From an uncultured Polaromonas sp. (GTDB lineage: Bacteria > Pseudomonadota > Gammaproteobacteria > Burkholderiales > Burkholderiaceae): a DNA stretch of 13,854 nucleotides. Both the position numbers and the translations under genes were made by a program. The notes under the pieces are model-generated. The model was not told the DNA's origin and made no database searches. It saw nothing but the letters and a program-made list of their open reading frames with translations. Where the stretch lies: contig CAMLDT010000084.1 in the NCBI GenBank assembly GCA_946479075.1, positions 1-13,854 on the forward strand, written 5' to 3'. This document shows positions 6,479 through 13,532 of this stretch, piece after piece (within the stretch, counting starts at the first letter, position 1; every line of letters starts with the position of its first letter).

Positions 6479-7588
6479 CTATTCCCGCACCCGCCCTTGG
6501 GAGTCGATCAGGCTCAGTTCGACCAGCCGCGACGCCACGCGCTCCCCGGCAAAGTGCACCCTGAAGCCTCCCACGCTGAGTTCTTCCAGGCCATCCATCG
6601 CCGTTTTGAGCTTGGCACGCGTCGGATCTTTCGGAATGCGCCGCAAGGCTTCCGCAAAGACGCGCGCGGCAATATAGCCTTCGAGCATGTACACATTGGA
6701 CTTGCCGGCCTTGACGGCGGCCAGGTCGGACTGGAACTCGCGCACCACCGCCAGCTTCATGTTGTCGCTGCGCGGCACCACGCGCACCACCACCACGCCG
6801 GCACCGGCGGCGCCGAGCTGCTCGGCGAGCAGGCTCTCGCCGGTGTTGGAATAACCGTAGATCGGGCCACGAAAACCCTTGGCCCGCAAATCGAGGATGG
6901 CGGCTGCCGCGATTCGCGGGTCACCAATCACCAGCACCGATTCGGGGCCCATCTTCAGGGCCTTGGCCACCTCCGCAATCGGCAGGCGGCCCAGCAGGTT
7001 GGCGCCGCCCTGCATGACGCGCTCCGAGGCATCGAGCGCGGCCATCGATTCGCCGTCGGCGGCATGCAGGATGACCAGCTTGCGCGAGCCCAGCGTGTCG
7101 GCGTGACGCATGATGGCCACGGCTTCTTCCGAATAACCGGGGCGCACGGAATAAATGTTGGGATAAACCGAGCCATGAAACTCGTCGGCGGCGGCCATGG
7201 GTGCAAACAGCAGAACGTCGCTGTCCTTGATCGCCGGATAGGCGGCCGTGACCTGGGGCGAGCCGTAATAACCGAACAGCGACAGCACGCCCTGGGCCAG
7301 CAGCTTTTGCGTGTTGGCGAGCGTTGTGGCGGGGTCGCCCGCATCATCCAGCGTGACCAGTTCGATCCTGCGGCCATTGATGCCGCCGCCAGCGTTGACC
7401 CGGTCGAAAAACAGGCGGGCGCCCTTGGCAAAAGAAGCCCCCAGCGGCGCTGCCGGCCCACTCAGGGCCACCGACTGGCCCAGCACCACACTGGTCTTGC
7501 TGACACCCTCCTGGGCCTGTCCATGGGCGCCAGCCAGGGCCAGGCAGGCGACGATCAGGGCACGTCCCAAGCCTTGAAATGTTCTCAT
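6479..7588 (-). CDS. Second ABC-type substrate-binding protein (Peripla_BP_6), paralog of the neighbouring gene
   Basis: A 369-aa protein with a Sec-type signal peptide (hydrophobic residues about 9-22, likely cleaved near GQAQ). The mature part runs parallel to the neighbour: SVVLGQSVALSGPAA, a FFDRVNAGGGINGRRIELVTLDD block, LFGYYGSPQ, and a C-terminus ending VELSLIDSQGRVRE where the other ends VELSMLTGDGRVRT. The two genes are a tandem duplication that has diverged, including different export signals. The start ATG at 7586-7588 has GGAG at 7594-7597, five bases upstream. Transcription is divergent from the molybdopterin oxidoreductase gene. A 163-base gap containing its own promoter-like signals separates it from the downstream paralog, so independent expression of the two is possible. 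The ligand is unknown; a carboxylate or amino acid is the family default. Confidence 0.92.
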   Translation of the reverse strand: MRTFQGLGRALIVACLALAGAHGQAQEGVSKTSVVLGQSVALSGPAAPLGASFAKGARLFFDRVNAGGGINGRRIELVTLDDAGDPATTLANTQKLLAQGVLSLFGYYGSPQVTAAYPAIKDSDVLLFAPMAAADEFHGSVYPNIYSVRPGYSEEAVAIMRHADTLGSRKLVILHAADGESMAALDASERVMQGGANLLGRLPIAEVAKALKMGPESVLVIGDPRIAAAAILDLRAKGFRGPIYGYSNTGESLLAEQLGAAGAGVVVVRVVPRSDNMKLAVVREFQSDLAAVKAGKSNVYMLEGYIAARVFAEALRRIPKDPTRAKLKTAMDGLEELSVGGFRVHFAGERVASRLVELSLIDSQGRVRE

Positions 7589-7655
7589 AATGTCTCCGTG
7601 GGTTGTTATGGAGAGACCGCGGCCTCTGTTTCAAAAAACTATAGTCCTCATCAAA
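7589..7655. promoter_or_regulatory. Divergent promoter region between binding protein and molybdopterin oxidoreductase
   Basis: A 67-base gap between divergent starts. On the minus strand TTGAAA (7629-7634) and CATAAC (7605-7610), separated by 18 bases, form a plausible sigma-70 promoter for the binding protein. On the plus strand TATAGT (7640-7645) could be a -10 box, but there is no good -35, and the ATG at 7656 follows so closely that the transcript would be almost leaderless. No Shine-Dalgarno precedes that ATG. Confidence 0.35.
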
Positions 7656-9776
7656 ATGAATACCATCGGCATACGCCCTAGCGTCAGTTTCGTGAAAGCT
7701 TCGAATCAGGTCCGCGGCGCCTGCCCCCACGACTGCCCGGACACCTGCTCGCTGCTGACGACCGTGGAAAACGGTGTGGCGGTCAAGGTCCAGGGCAACC
7801 CGGCGCACCCGCAGACCGGCGGCGTGCTTTACACCAAGGTCTCGCGCTACACCGAACGCAGCTACCACCCCGAACGCATCCTGCAGCCGCTCAAACGGGT
7901 GGGCCCCAAAGGCACGGGCCTCTTCGAGCCGGTGAGCTGGGACAGCGCGCTGGACGAGATTGCTGCGCGGCTGAAAAACATCGCCGCGCGCAATCCGGAG
8001 GCCATCGCGCCCTACAGCTACGCCGGCACCATGGGCCTGGTGCAGGCCGAAGGCATGGCGGCGCGGTTTTTCAACAAGCTGGGCGCATCGCTGCTGGAGC
8101 GCACCATCTGCTCGGCGGCCGGCGGCGAAGCGTTGAACCAGACCCTGGGCGGCAAGGTCGGCATGAAGGTCGAATTTTTCGCCGAATCAAAACTCATCGT
8201 CATCTGGGGCAGCAATTCGATTGCCAGCAACCTGCACTTCTGGCGTTATGTGCAGGAGGCCAAGCGAAACGGCGCGCGCATCGTCTGCATCGACCCGCGC
8301 AAAACCGAGACGGCCGACAAGTGCCATGAACACATCGCGTTGCGGCCCGGCACCGACGCCGCGCTGGCGCTGGCGCTGATGCACGAGCTGATCGTCCACG
8401 ACTGGCTGGACCACGACTACATCGCCCAGCACACCGTCGGCTGGGAGCAGCTCAGGCAGCGGGCATTGCAATGGCCGCCCGAACGCGCGGCCGACATCTG
8501 CGGCGTACCGGTGGCGCAGATCACCGCGCTGGCGCGCGACTACGGCACGACCCGGCCCGCGGCCATCCGCCTGAACTACGGCATGCAGCGGGTGCGCGGC
8601 GGTGGCAATGCCTCGCGCGCCATTGCCTGCCTCCCCGCACTCACCGGCGCCTGGCGGCAGCGCGCCGGCGGCCTGCTGCTGTCGAGTTCGGGCATGTTCC
8701 CGGTCAACAAGGCGGCGCTGCAGCGCCCCGACCTGCTGGCCGGGCGCTGGCCGCGCACCCTCAACATGATCACCATCGGCGACGACCTGCTCAGGAACAG
8801 CTCGGACGCTTTCGGGCCGAAGATTGAAGCGCTGATCGTCTACAACAGCAACCCGGTGGCGGTCGCGCCCGAATCCGGCAAGGTGGTGCAGGGGTTTGAG
8901 CGCGAGGATTTGTTCACCGTGGTGCTGGAACACTTCCAGACCGACACCGCCGACTACGCCGATTTCATCCTGCCGGCGACCACCCAGATCGAACACTGGG
9001 ACATTCATGCCGCTTACGGCCACACCGACGTCCTGCTGAACCGGCCGGCGATTGCGCCTGTGGGCGGAGCGCGGCCCAACAGCGCGATCTTTCGCGCCTT
9101 GGCGCAACGCATGGGCTTCACCGAGCCCTGCTTTCTGGACGACGACGAAACCCTGTGCCGCGCCGCCTTCAGCCATCCGCACGGCACTTCCCATCCGGAT
9201 CTGGTGGATTTCGAGGAACTGCTGGACAAGGGTTTTGCCACCTTGCCGATTCCGGATGCGCCGTTTGCCGGGGGCGTCTTCCCCACGCCATCCGGCAAGT
9301 GCGAATTTTTCAGCGCGCGGCTGGCGGCGCAAGGCCTGGACGGCCTGCCCGACCACCTGCCCAACCATGAAACCGCCGGCGGCGTGGGCAGTTCGCGCGA
9401 GTTTCCGCTGGCCATGATTTCGCCACCGGCGCGCAATTTTCTCAACTCGACCTTCGTCAACGTCAAAAGTCTGCGCGACATCGAGGGCGAGCCGCTCCTG
9501 GAAATCCATGCCGACGACGCTGCAGCACGCGGCATCCCCGACGGCGCGGTCGTGCGGGTCTTCAACCAGCGCGGCAGCTACCGCTGCAAGGCCGAAATCT
9601 CGGCACGCGCCCGCCCCGGTGTGGTCAACGGCCTGGGCGTCTGGTGGCGCAAGCTCGGGCTGGACGGCACCAACGTCAACCAGCTCACCAGCCAGCACCT
9701 GACCGACCTCGGGCGCGGACCGGTGTTTTACGACTGCCTGGTGCAAGTGCAACTTGACGAGGCAGTGGCGCTCTAA
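7656..9776 (+). CDS. Molybdopterin-dependent oxidoreductase (DMSO reductase superfamily), atypical Fe-S site
   Basis: A 706-aa protein of the molybdopterin oxidoreductase family. The N-terminal Fe4S4 domain has CPHDCPDTC (Cys23, Cys27, Cys31). The position where relatives usually have the fourth Cys, in a GxLCxKVxRY-like block, is Tyr59 (TAC, 7830-7832). A molybdopterin domain follows with RTICSAAGGEAL; Cys152 is a candidate molybdenum ligand. The C-terminal cofactor-binding domain (about 590-706) contains LEIHADDAAARGI and the NQLTSQHLTDLGRGPVFYD block typical of the family. There is no Tat signal, so a cytoplasmic enzyme is likely. The reaction is not readable; relatives include poorly characterised anaerobic dehydrogenase and thiosulfate/polysulfide reductase-like proteins. 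The ATG at 7656 is chosen because residues before it do not resemble the family; it lacks a Shine-Dalgarno. No Fe-S or membrane subunit follows. It is first in a four-gene plus-strand run, with a five-base gap to the next gene. Confidence 0.9.
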   Translation: MNTIGIRPSVSFVKASNQVRGACPHDCPDTCSLLTTVENGVAVKVQGNPAHPQTGGVLYTKVSRYTERSYHPERILQPLKRVGPKGTGLFEPVSWDSALDEIAARLKNIAARNPEAIAPYSYAGTMGLVQAEGMAARFFNKLGASLLERTICSAAGGEALNQTLGGKVGMKVEFFAESKLIVIWGSNSIASNLHFWRYVQEAKRNGARIVCIDPRKTETADKCHEHIALRPGTDAALALALMHELIVHDWLDHDYIAQHTVGWEQLRQRALQWPPERAADICGVPVAQITALARDYGTTRPAAIRLNYGMQRVRGGGNASRAIACLPALTGAWRQRAGGLLLSSSGMFPVNKAALQRPDLLAGRWPRTLNMITIGDDLLRNSSDAFGPKIEALIVYNSNPVAVAPESGKVVQGFEREDLFTVVLEHFQTDTADYADFILPATTQIEHWDIHAAYGHTDVLLNRPAIAPVGGARPNSAIFRALAQRMGFTEPCFLDDDETLCRAAFSHPHGTSHPDLVDFEELLDKGFATLPIPDAPFAGGVFPTPSGKCEFFSARLAAQGLDGLPDHLPNHETAGGVGSSREFPLAMISPPARNFLNSTFVNVKSLRDIEGEPLLEIHADDAAARGIPDGAVVRVFNQRGSYRCKAEISARARPGVVNGLGVWWRKLGLDGTNVNQLTSQHLTDLGRGPVFYDCLVQVQLDEAVAL

Positions 9777-9781
9777 CCCCC

Positions 9782-10867
9782 GTGTCGATCACAAAAAACG
9801 CGCTCACGGCCCTCGCCACCGCCGCTGCCGTGTTCGCCGTGTCCGGCTGCAGCAGCCTCGGTTACTACTGGCAGTCGGTCAGCGGCCACCTGCAGTTGAT
9901 GAATGCGGCGCGGCCGCTGCCCGAGTGGCTGCAGGACAGCCAGACCCCGGAAAAGCTCAAGGCCCGGCTCGAACTCGCCCAGCGCATCCGCAGCTTTGCC
10001 GTCACCGAGCTCCATTTGCCCGACAACGCCAGTTATCAGCGTTATGCCGATCTGCACCGCAAGGCCGTGGTCTGGAACGTCACGGCGGCGCCGGCCCTGT
10101 CGCTCAAACCCGAGACCTGGTGCTTCCCGGTGGCCGGCTGTGTGGCCTACCGCGGCTATTTTGACGAGCAGGCGGCCCGCGCCGAGGCCGCGCGCCTGCA
10201 GGCCCGCGGCCTGGACGTCCATGTGTACGGCGTCCCGGCCTATTCGACGCTGGGCTGGATGAACTGGGCCGGTGGCGACCCCCTGCTGAACACCTTTGTG
10301 GGTTACCCGGAAGGCGACCTGGCGCGCCTCATTTTTCACGAGCTCGCGCACCAGGTGGTGTACGTGGCGGGCGACACCTCCTTCAACGAGTCGTTCGCCA
10401 CGGCGGTCGAACGCCTGGGCGTGGCGCGCTGGCTGGCCGCCGCAGGCTCGGAGAAAGCGCGGGCCGACTATGCCGCGCTGGAACAGCAACGCCAGCAGTT
10501 CCGGGCGCTGGCCCAGGCCACACGCCGTGAGCTGGCCGATATTTATAAGCAAAAAGTGCCTGTAGCCCTTTCCCCACAAGCGCAACTAGCTATGAAAACA
10601 GTAGCAATCGACGCTTTCCGGGCGCGCTATTCAGAACTGAAAAAATCCTGGGGCGGGCCGCCGGGAAGCACCGCCGGCTACGACCGCTGGGTGGCGCAGG
10701 CCAACAATGCCGCCTTCGGCGCGCAAGCGGCCTATGACGAACTGGTGCCCGGCTTCGAAGCACTGTTCGCGCGCTGCGGCGGCCACTGGCCGGCGTTTTA
10801 TGATGAGGTGCGGCAGCTGGCGCGCCTGCCGAAGGACGAGCGGCTGACCATGCTGGCCCTTCCCTGA
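9782..10867 (+). CDS. Lipoprotein predicted zinc aminopeptidase (COG4324 / PF10023 type)
   Basis: A 361-aa protein starting at a GTG five bases after the oxidoreductase stop, with no strong Shine-Dalgarno, so coupled translation is likely. The N-terminus is a lipoprotein signal peptide ending in AVSGC, with Cys23 as the lipidated residue, so the mature protein is membrane-anchored in the envelope. HELAH at 186-190 is the zinc HExxH motif, and NESFATAVE at 202-210 supplies downstream Glu residues (203, 210) as the likely third ligand. The C-terminal AGYDRWVAQANNAAF and ELVPGFEALFARCGG blocks fit the predicted-aminopeptidase family; no substrate is established that I can name. Residues 254-275 are encoded by the second copy of the 66-bp repeat (10542-10607). 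The frame stays open because the element is 22 codons long and has no stop in this phase. The repeat is well separated from the zinc site in sequence. Confidence 0.9.
   Translation: MSITKNALTALATAAAVFAVSGCSSLGYYWQSVSGHLQLMNAARPLPEWLQDSQTPEKLKARLELAQRIRSFAVTELHLPDNASYQRYADLHRKAVVWNVTAAPALSLKPETWCFPVAGCVAYRGYFDEQAARAEAARLQARGLDVHVYGVPAYSTLGWMNWAGGDPLLNTFVGYPEGDLARLIFHELAHQVVYVAGDTSFNESFATAVERLGVARWLAAAGSEKARADYAALEQQRQQFRALAQATRRELADIYKQKVPVALSPQAQLAMKTVAIDAFRARYSELKKSWGGPPGSTAGYDRWVAQANNAAFGAQAAYDELVPGFEALFARCGGHWPAFYDEVRQLARLPKDERLTMLALP
10542..10607 (+). repeat. Interspersed ~66-bp repeat, copy 2, inside the aminopeptidase coding sequence
   Basis: Gap-free partner of the copy at 5084-5149, same strand, 46 of 66 positions identical by hand count. 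It is read through in frame as residues 254-275 of the aminopeptidase (YKQKVPVALSP and following). It contains CCCTT...AAGCG and GCTAT...GTAGC half-sites that could form weak hairpins. Its AT content is visibly higher than the flanking coding sequence. Being exactly 66 bases, it preserves the frame. Confidence 0.8.
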
Positions 10868-10888
10868 AGCTACACACGGAGACAACAC

Positions 10889-11233
10889 ATGGCAGAGATC
10901 CACATCGAACGCAAACACAGCCTGGGGCTGCTTGAGGCGCGCAAGGTCGCCTTCAAATGGGCCGAAATGGCGGAAGAAAAGTTCGACATGGCATGCACTT
11001 ACGCGGAAGGCGACACCGAAGACTTGGTGAGCTTCACGCGCTCGGGCGTGAGCGGTGAGCTCAAGGTCACGCCCGACCTGCTGGCGCTCGATGCCAAACT
11101 CGGCTTTCTGCTCGGCGCCTTCAAGGACAAGATCGAGGGCGAGATTGTGAAGAATCTCGACACCCTGCTGGCCAAAAAATCGGCTGCGGCAAAGCCAGCC
11201 GCGGCCACCAAAAAGAAAACCGCCGCCAGATGA
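10889..11233 (+). CDS. Polyhydroxyalkanoate-system family protein (PF09650-like) with Ala/Lys-rich tail
   Basis: A 114-aa protein. Residues 1 to about 94 carry the family pattern: IHIERKHSLGLLEARKVAFKWAE, then FDMACTYAEGDTEDLVSFTRSGVSG, then a LDAKLGFLLGAFKDKIEGEI helix. Proteins of this small family are annotated as PHA granule-associated or PHA regulatory; the molecular function is not established to my knowledge. Residues about 95-114 form a Lys/Ala/Pro-rich tail (KKSAAAKP...KKKTAAR) like histone-H1-type tails, suggesting nucleic-acid or granule-surface contact; this is inference. GGAG at 10878-10881, seven bases before the ATG, supports the start. The stop overlaps the next gene's start (ATGA, 11230-11233). 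No PHA synthase or phasin gene lies in the window. Confidence 0.87.
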   Translation: MAEIHIERKHSLGLLEARKVAFKWAEMAEEKFDMACTYAEGDTEDLVSFTRSGVSGELKVTPDLLALDAKLGFLLGAFKDKIEGEIVKNLDTLLAKKSAAAKPAAATKKKTAAR

Positions 11234-12459
11234 CGGCGCCATCCTCCACCGGCCCGCTGGCGGGCCTGAAGGTGGTGGAGCTGGGCCAGCTCATCGCCGG
11301 ACCCTTTGCCGCCAAGACGCTGGCCGACTTTGGCGCCGACGTCATCAAGATCGAGCCCCCGCCAGACCCGAACCGACCGGGATCGGCCGGGGGCGACCCG
11401 CTGCGCAAATGGCGACTGCTCAAGGACGGCACGTCGGTCTGGTGGCAGGTGCAGTCACGCAACAAACGTTCGGTAGCGCTCGATCTGCGCCAGGCTGAAG
11501 CGCAGGAGATCGTGCGCAAGCTGGCCCAGGATGCCGACGTGCTGATCGAAAACTTCCGCCCTGGCGCGATGGAAGGCTGGGGTTTGGGGCCCGACGAACT
11601 GCTTGGGCTCAACCCGCGCCTCATCATGCTGCGCATCAGCGGCTACGGACAGACCGGACCTTACCGTGACCGCCCGGGCTTCGGCGTGGTCGCCGAAGCC
11701 ATGAGCGGCCTGCGCCACCTGAGCGCCGAACCCGGCCGGGTCCCGGTGCGCGTCGGTGTCAGCATCGGCGACACGCTGGCCGCGCTGCACGGCGTGATTG
11801 GCATCCTGATGGCGCTGCAGCACCGGCATGCTTCGGGACAGGGGCAAGTCATTGATGTGGCGCTGTACGAAGCCGTCTTCAACTGCATGGAAAGCCTGCT
11901 GCCCGAATACAGCGCTTTCGGCGCCGTGCGCGGTCCGGCCGGCAGCGCCCTGCCCGGCATCGCGCCCAGCAACGCTTATGCCTGCAAGGATGGCGGCTAC
12001 GCGCTCATTGCAGGAAACGGTGACAGCATCTTCAAGCGACTCATGGCCGTCATGGACCGCGACGACTTGGGCAAAGACCCGGCGCTGGCGGACAACGCCG
12101 GCCGCGTGGCGCGCGTCGAGGAAATTGACACGGCGATTGGCCAATGGACGTTGGGCCTCACGGTGGACGAGGTGCTGGCGGCGCTGGAGCGCGCCGAGGT
12201 GCCCGCCGGCAAAATTTATACCGTGGCCGACATCGCCGCCGATCCGCACTACACCGCCCGCGGCATGCTGCAGAAGGTGCAGATGGACGACGGCTCGGAA
12301 CTCGCCGTGCCCGGTTTTATTCCCAAGCTCTCGGCCACCCCGGGCAGCCAGCGCCGCAACGCACCCGTGCTGGGCCAGGACACCGACGCGGTGCTGCGCG
12401 AGGTCGGGCTGAGCGGGGCGCAGATCGAGGCGCTGCGGCAGCGCGGGATTGTGGGCTAG
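11230..12459 (+). CDS. CaiB/BaiF family (class III) CoA-transferase
   Basis: A 409-aa cytoplasmic enzyme of usual length. Family blocks are LAGLKVVELGQLIAGPFAAKTLADFGADVIKIE near the N-terminus, NKRSVALDL at about 78-86, ENFRPGAMEGWGLG at about 107-120, RISGYGQTGPYRDRPGF at about 135-151, and GVSIGDTLAALHG at about 176-188. Asp181 aligns with the catalytic Asp that forms the aspartyl-CoA anhydride in formyl-CoA transferase. Members move CoA between carboxylic acids (formyl/oxalyl, succinyl/aryl or acyl, and others). The donor and acceptor here are unknown; downstream of an oxidoreductase, a carboxylic-acid degradation step is plausible. The ATG overlaps the PHA-protein stop by four bases, so translation is coupled. 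It converges on the ABC transporter operon, with a 71-base gap holding a terminator. Confidence 0.94.
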   Translation: MTAPSSTGPLAGLKVVELGQLIAGPFAAKTLADFGADVIKIEPPPDPNRPGSAGGDPLRKWRLLKDGTSVWWQVQSRNKRSVALDLRQAEAQEIVRKLAQDADVLIENFRPGAMEGWGLGPDELLGLNPRLIMLRISGYGQTGPYRDRPGFGVVAEAMSGLRHLSAEPGRVPVRVGVSIGDTLAALHGVIGILMALQHRHASGQGQVIDVALYEAVFNCMESLLPEYSAFGAVRGPAGSALPGIAPSNAYACKDGGYALIAGNGDSIFKRLMAVMDRDDLGKDPALADNAGRVARVEEIDTAIGQWTLGLTVDEVLAALERAEVPAGKIYTVADIAADPHYTARGMLQKVQMDDGSELAVPGFIPKLSATPGSQRRNAPVLGQDTDAVLREVGLSGAQIEALRQRGIVG

Positions 12460-12483
12460 GAGTCATCCGCCGTCTTCCCAGGA

Positions 12484-12517
12484 CAAAAACGGGCCGCGAG
12501 GTCGCACCTCCGGCCCG
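12484..12517 (-). terminator. Rho-independent terminator of the minus-strand ABC transporter operon
   Basis: The stem is CGGGCCG (12490-12496) and GAGGT (12498-12502) against ACCTC (12506-12510) and CGGCCCG (12511-12517): 12 base pairs with one bulged base and a CGC loop. On the minus strand the hairpin is followed directly by TTTTTG (12489-12484). It lies 13 bases beyond the transporter stop codon at 12531. The plus strand has no T run after the stem, so it would serve the CoA-transferase operon only weakly. Confidence 0.85.
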
Positions 12518-12530
12518 GCACTGCAAGACG

Positions 12531-13532
12531 CTAGATACGCCCTTCTTCCACCGCATGGCAGGCAATCTTCACGCCCTGGATACTCAGCAGTTGCGGCCGC
12601 TCGGCGCGGCAGCGGTCGTTGGCGTGCGGGCAACGCGGATGAAAGGTGCAGCCGGTCGGCGGGTTCAGCGGATTCGGCACCTCGCCCTGCACCGGCGTAC
12701 GCGCGCGGCCGGTGTCGTGCATCTTCGGGATGGCATCCAGCAACATGCGTGTGTAGGGGTGGCGCGGCGCGGCGAACAGAGTTTGCTTGTCGGCCAGCTC
12801 GACCAGGCGGCCCAGGTACATCACACCCACCTGGTCACTGACGTGACGCACCACCGCGAGGTTGTGCGAAATGAACAGGTAGGTCAGGCCGCGCTGGCGC
12901 TGCAGGTCCTTCATGATGTTGAGCACCTGCGCCTGCACACTCACGTCGAGCGCCGAGGTCGGCTCGTCGCACACCAGGAATTCCGGCTCCGTCGCCAGCG
13001 CGCGTGCGATGGAGATGCGCTGGCGCTGGCCGCCGGAAAACTGGTGCGGGTACTTCACCATGTCAAGCGGCGACAATCCCACCGACTTGAGCAGGTCGCC
13101 GACCCTGGCCTTGAGTTCGGCCTCGTCGGTGATCAGCCCATGTTCACGCAAGGGCTCACCGACGATGTCCTCGACAATCCAGCGCGGATTCAGGCTCGCG
13201 TAGGGGTCCTGGAAAATCATCTGGATGCGGCTGCGCAACTGACGGCCCTGCGGCGTCTTGAAGGCCGCATGCGCGTCCTGGCCGTCGAAGGTGAAACCGC
13301 CACGGGTCGGGTTGTAGAGCCCGACCAGCAGCTTGGCCACCGTGCTTTTTCCGCAGCCCGACTCGCCCACCAGTGCCAGCGTTTTGCCCTTTTCGATCTC
13401 GAAGCTCACTCCATCCACGGCGTGGAGCATCTGGCGCGGCTTGCGCTCGATCACCCGGTTCAGCCAGGGCGGCGACACGTCGAAGGTCTTGGCCAGGTCC
13501 AGGGCCTGAACCAGCGGTGCAGCGTTGCTCAT
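12531..13532 (-). CDS. Oligopeptide/dipeptide-type ABC transporter ATP-binding protein (DppF/OppF-like)
   Basis: A 333-aa cytoplasmic ATPase. It has Walker A GESGCGKST at 56-64, the Q-loop region IFQDPYASLNPRW at about 106-118, signature FSGGQ at 165-169, Walker B FLVCDE at 185-190, D-loop SALD, and H-loop His223. The C-terminal oligopeptide/dipeptide domain has RHPYTRMLLDAIP at about 257-269 and the cysteine set GCTFHPRCPHANDRC plus a later Cys at about 325. It energises import of peptides or similar solutes with the partner ATPase just upstream; the substrate is not readable. The start is the ATG at 13530-13532, which overlaps the upstream ATPase stop (ATGA). The longer frame from 13658 adds residues unlike the family. 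The terminator at 12484-12517 shows that it is last in its operon. Confidence 0.94.
   Translation of the reverse strand: MSNAAPLVQALDLAKTFDVSPPWLNRVIERKPRQMLHAVDGVSFEIEKGKTLALVGESGCGKSTVAKLLVGLYNPTRGGFTFDGQDAHAAFKTPQGRQLRSRIQMIFQDPYASLNPRWIVEDIVGEPLREHGLITDEAELKARVGDLLKSVGLSPLDMVKYPHQFSGGQRQRISIARALATEPEFLVCDEPTSALDVSVQAQVLNIMKDLQRQRGLTYLFISHNLAVVRHVSDQVGVMYLGRLVELADKQTLFAAPRHPYTRMLLDAIPKMHDTGRARTPVQGEVPNPLNPPTGCTFHPRCPHANDRCRAERPQLLSIQGVKIACHAVEEGRI

Noticed and set aside
6497..7681. A 394-codon open frame on the plus strand
   Set aside because: Antisense shadow of the second binding protein, whose reading frame shows clear family motifs.
8187..9752. A 521-codon open frame on the minus strand
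   Set aside because: Antisense shadow of the molybdopterin oxidoreductase, which has strong motifs along its whole length.
7656..9776. Formate dehydrogenase or nitrate reductase assignment for the molybdoenzyme
   Set aside because: No Sec/Cys-His formate dehydrogenase site or Nap/Nas-specific blocks were recognised, and no partner subunits are adjacent; only the superfamily is supported.
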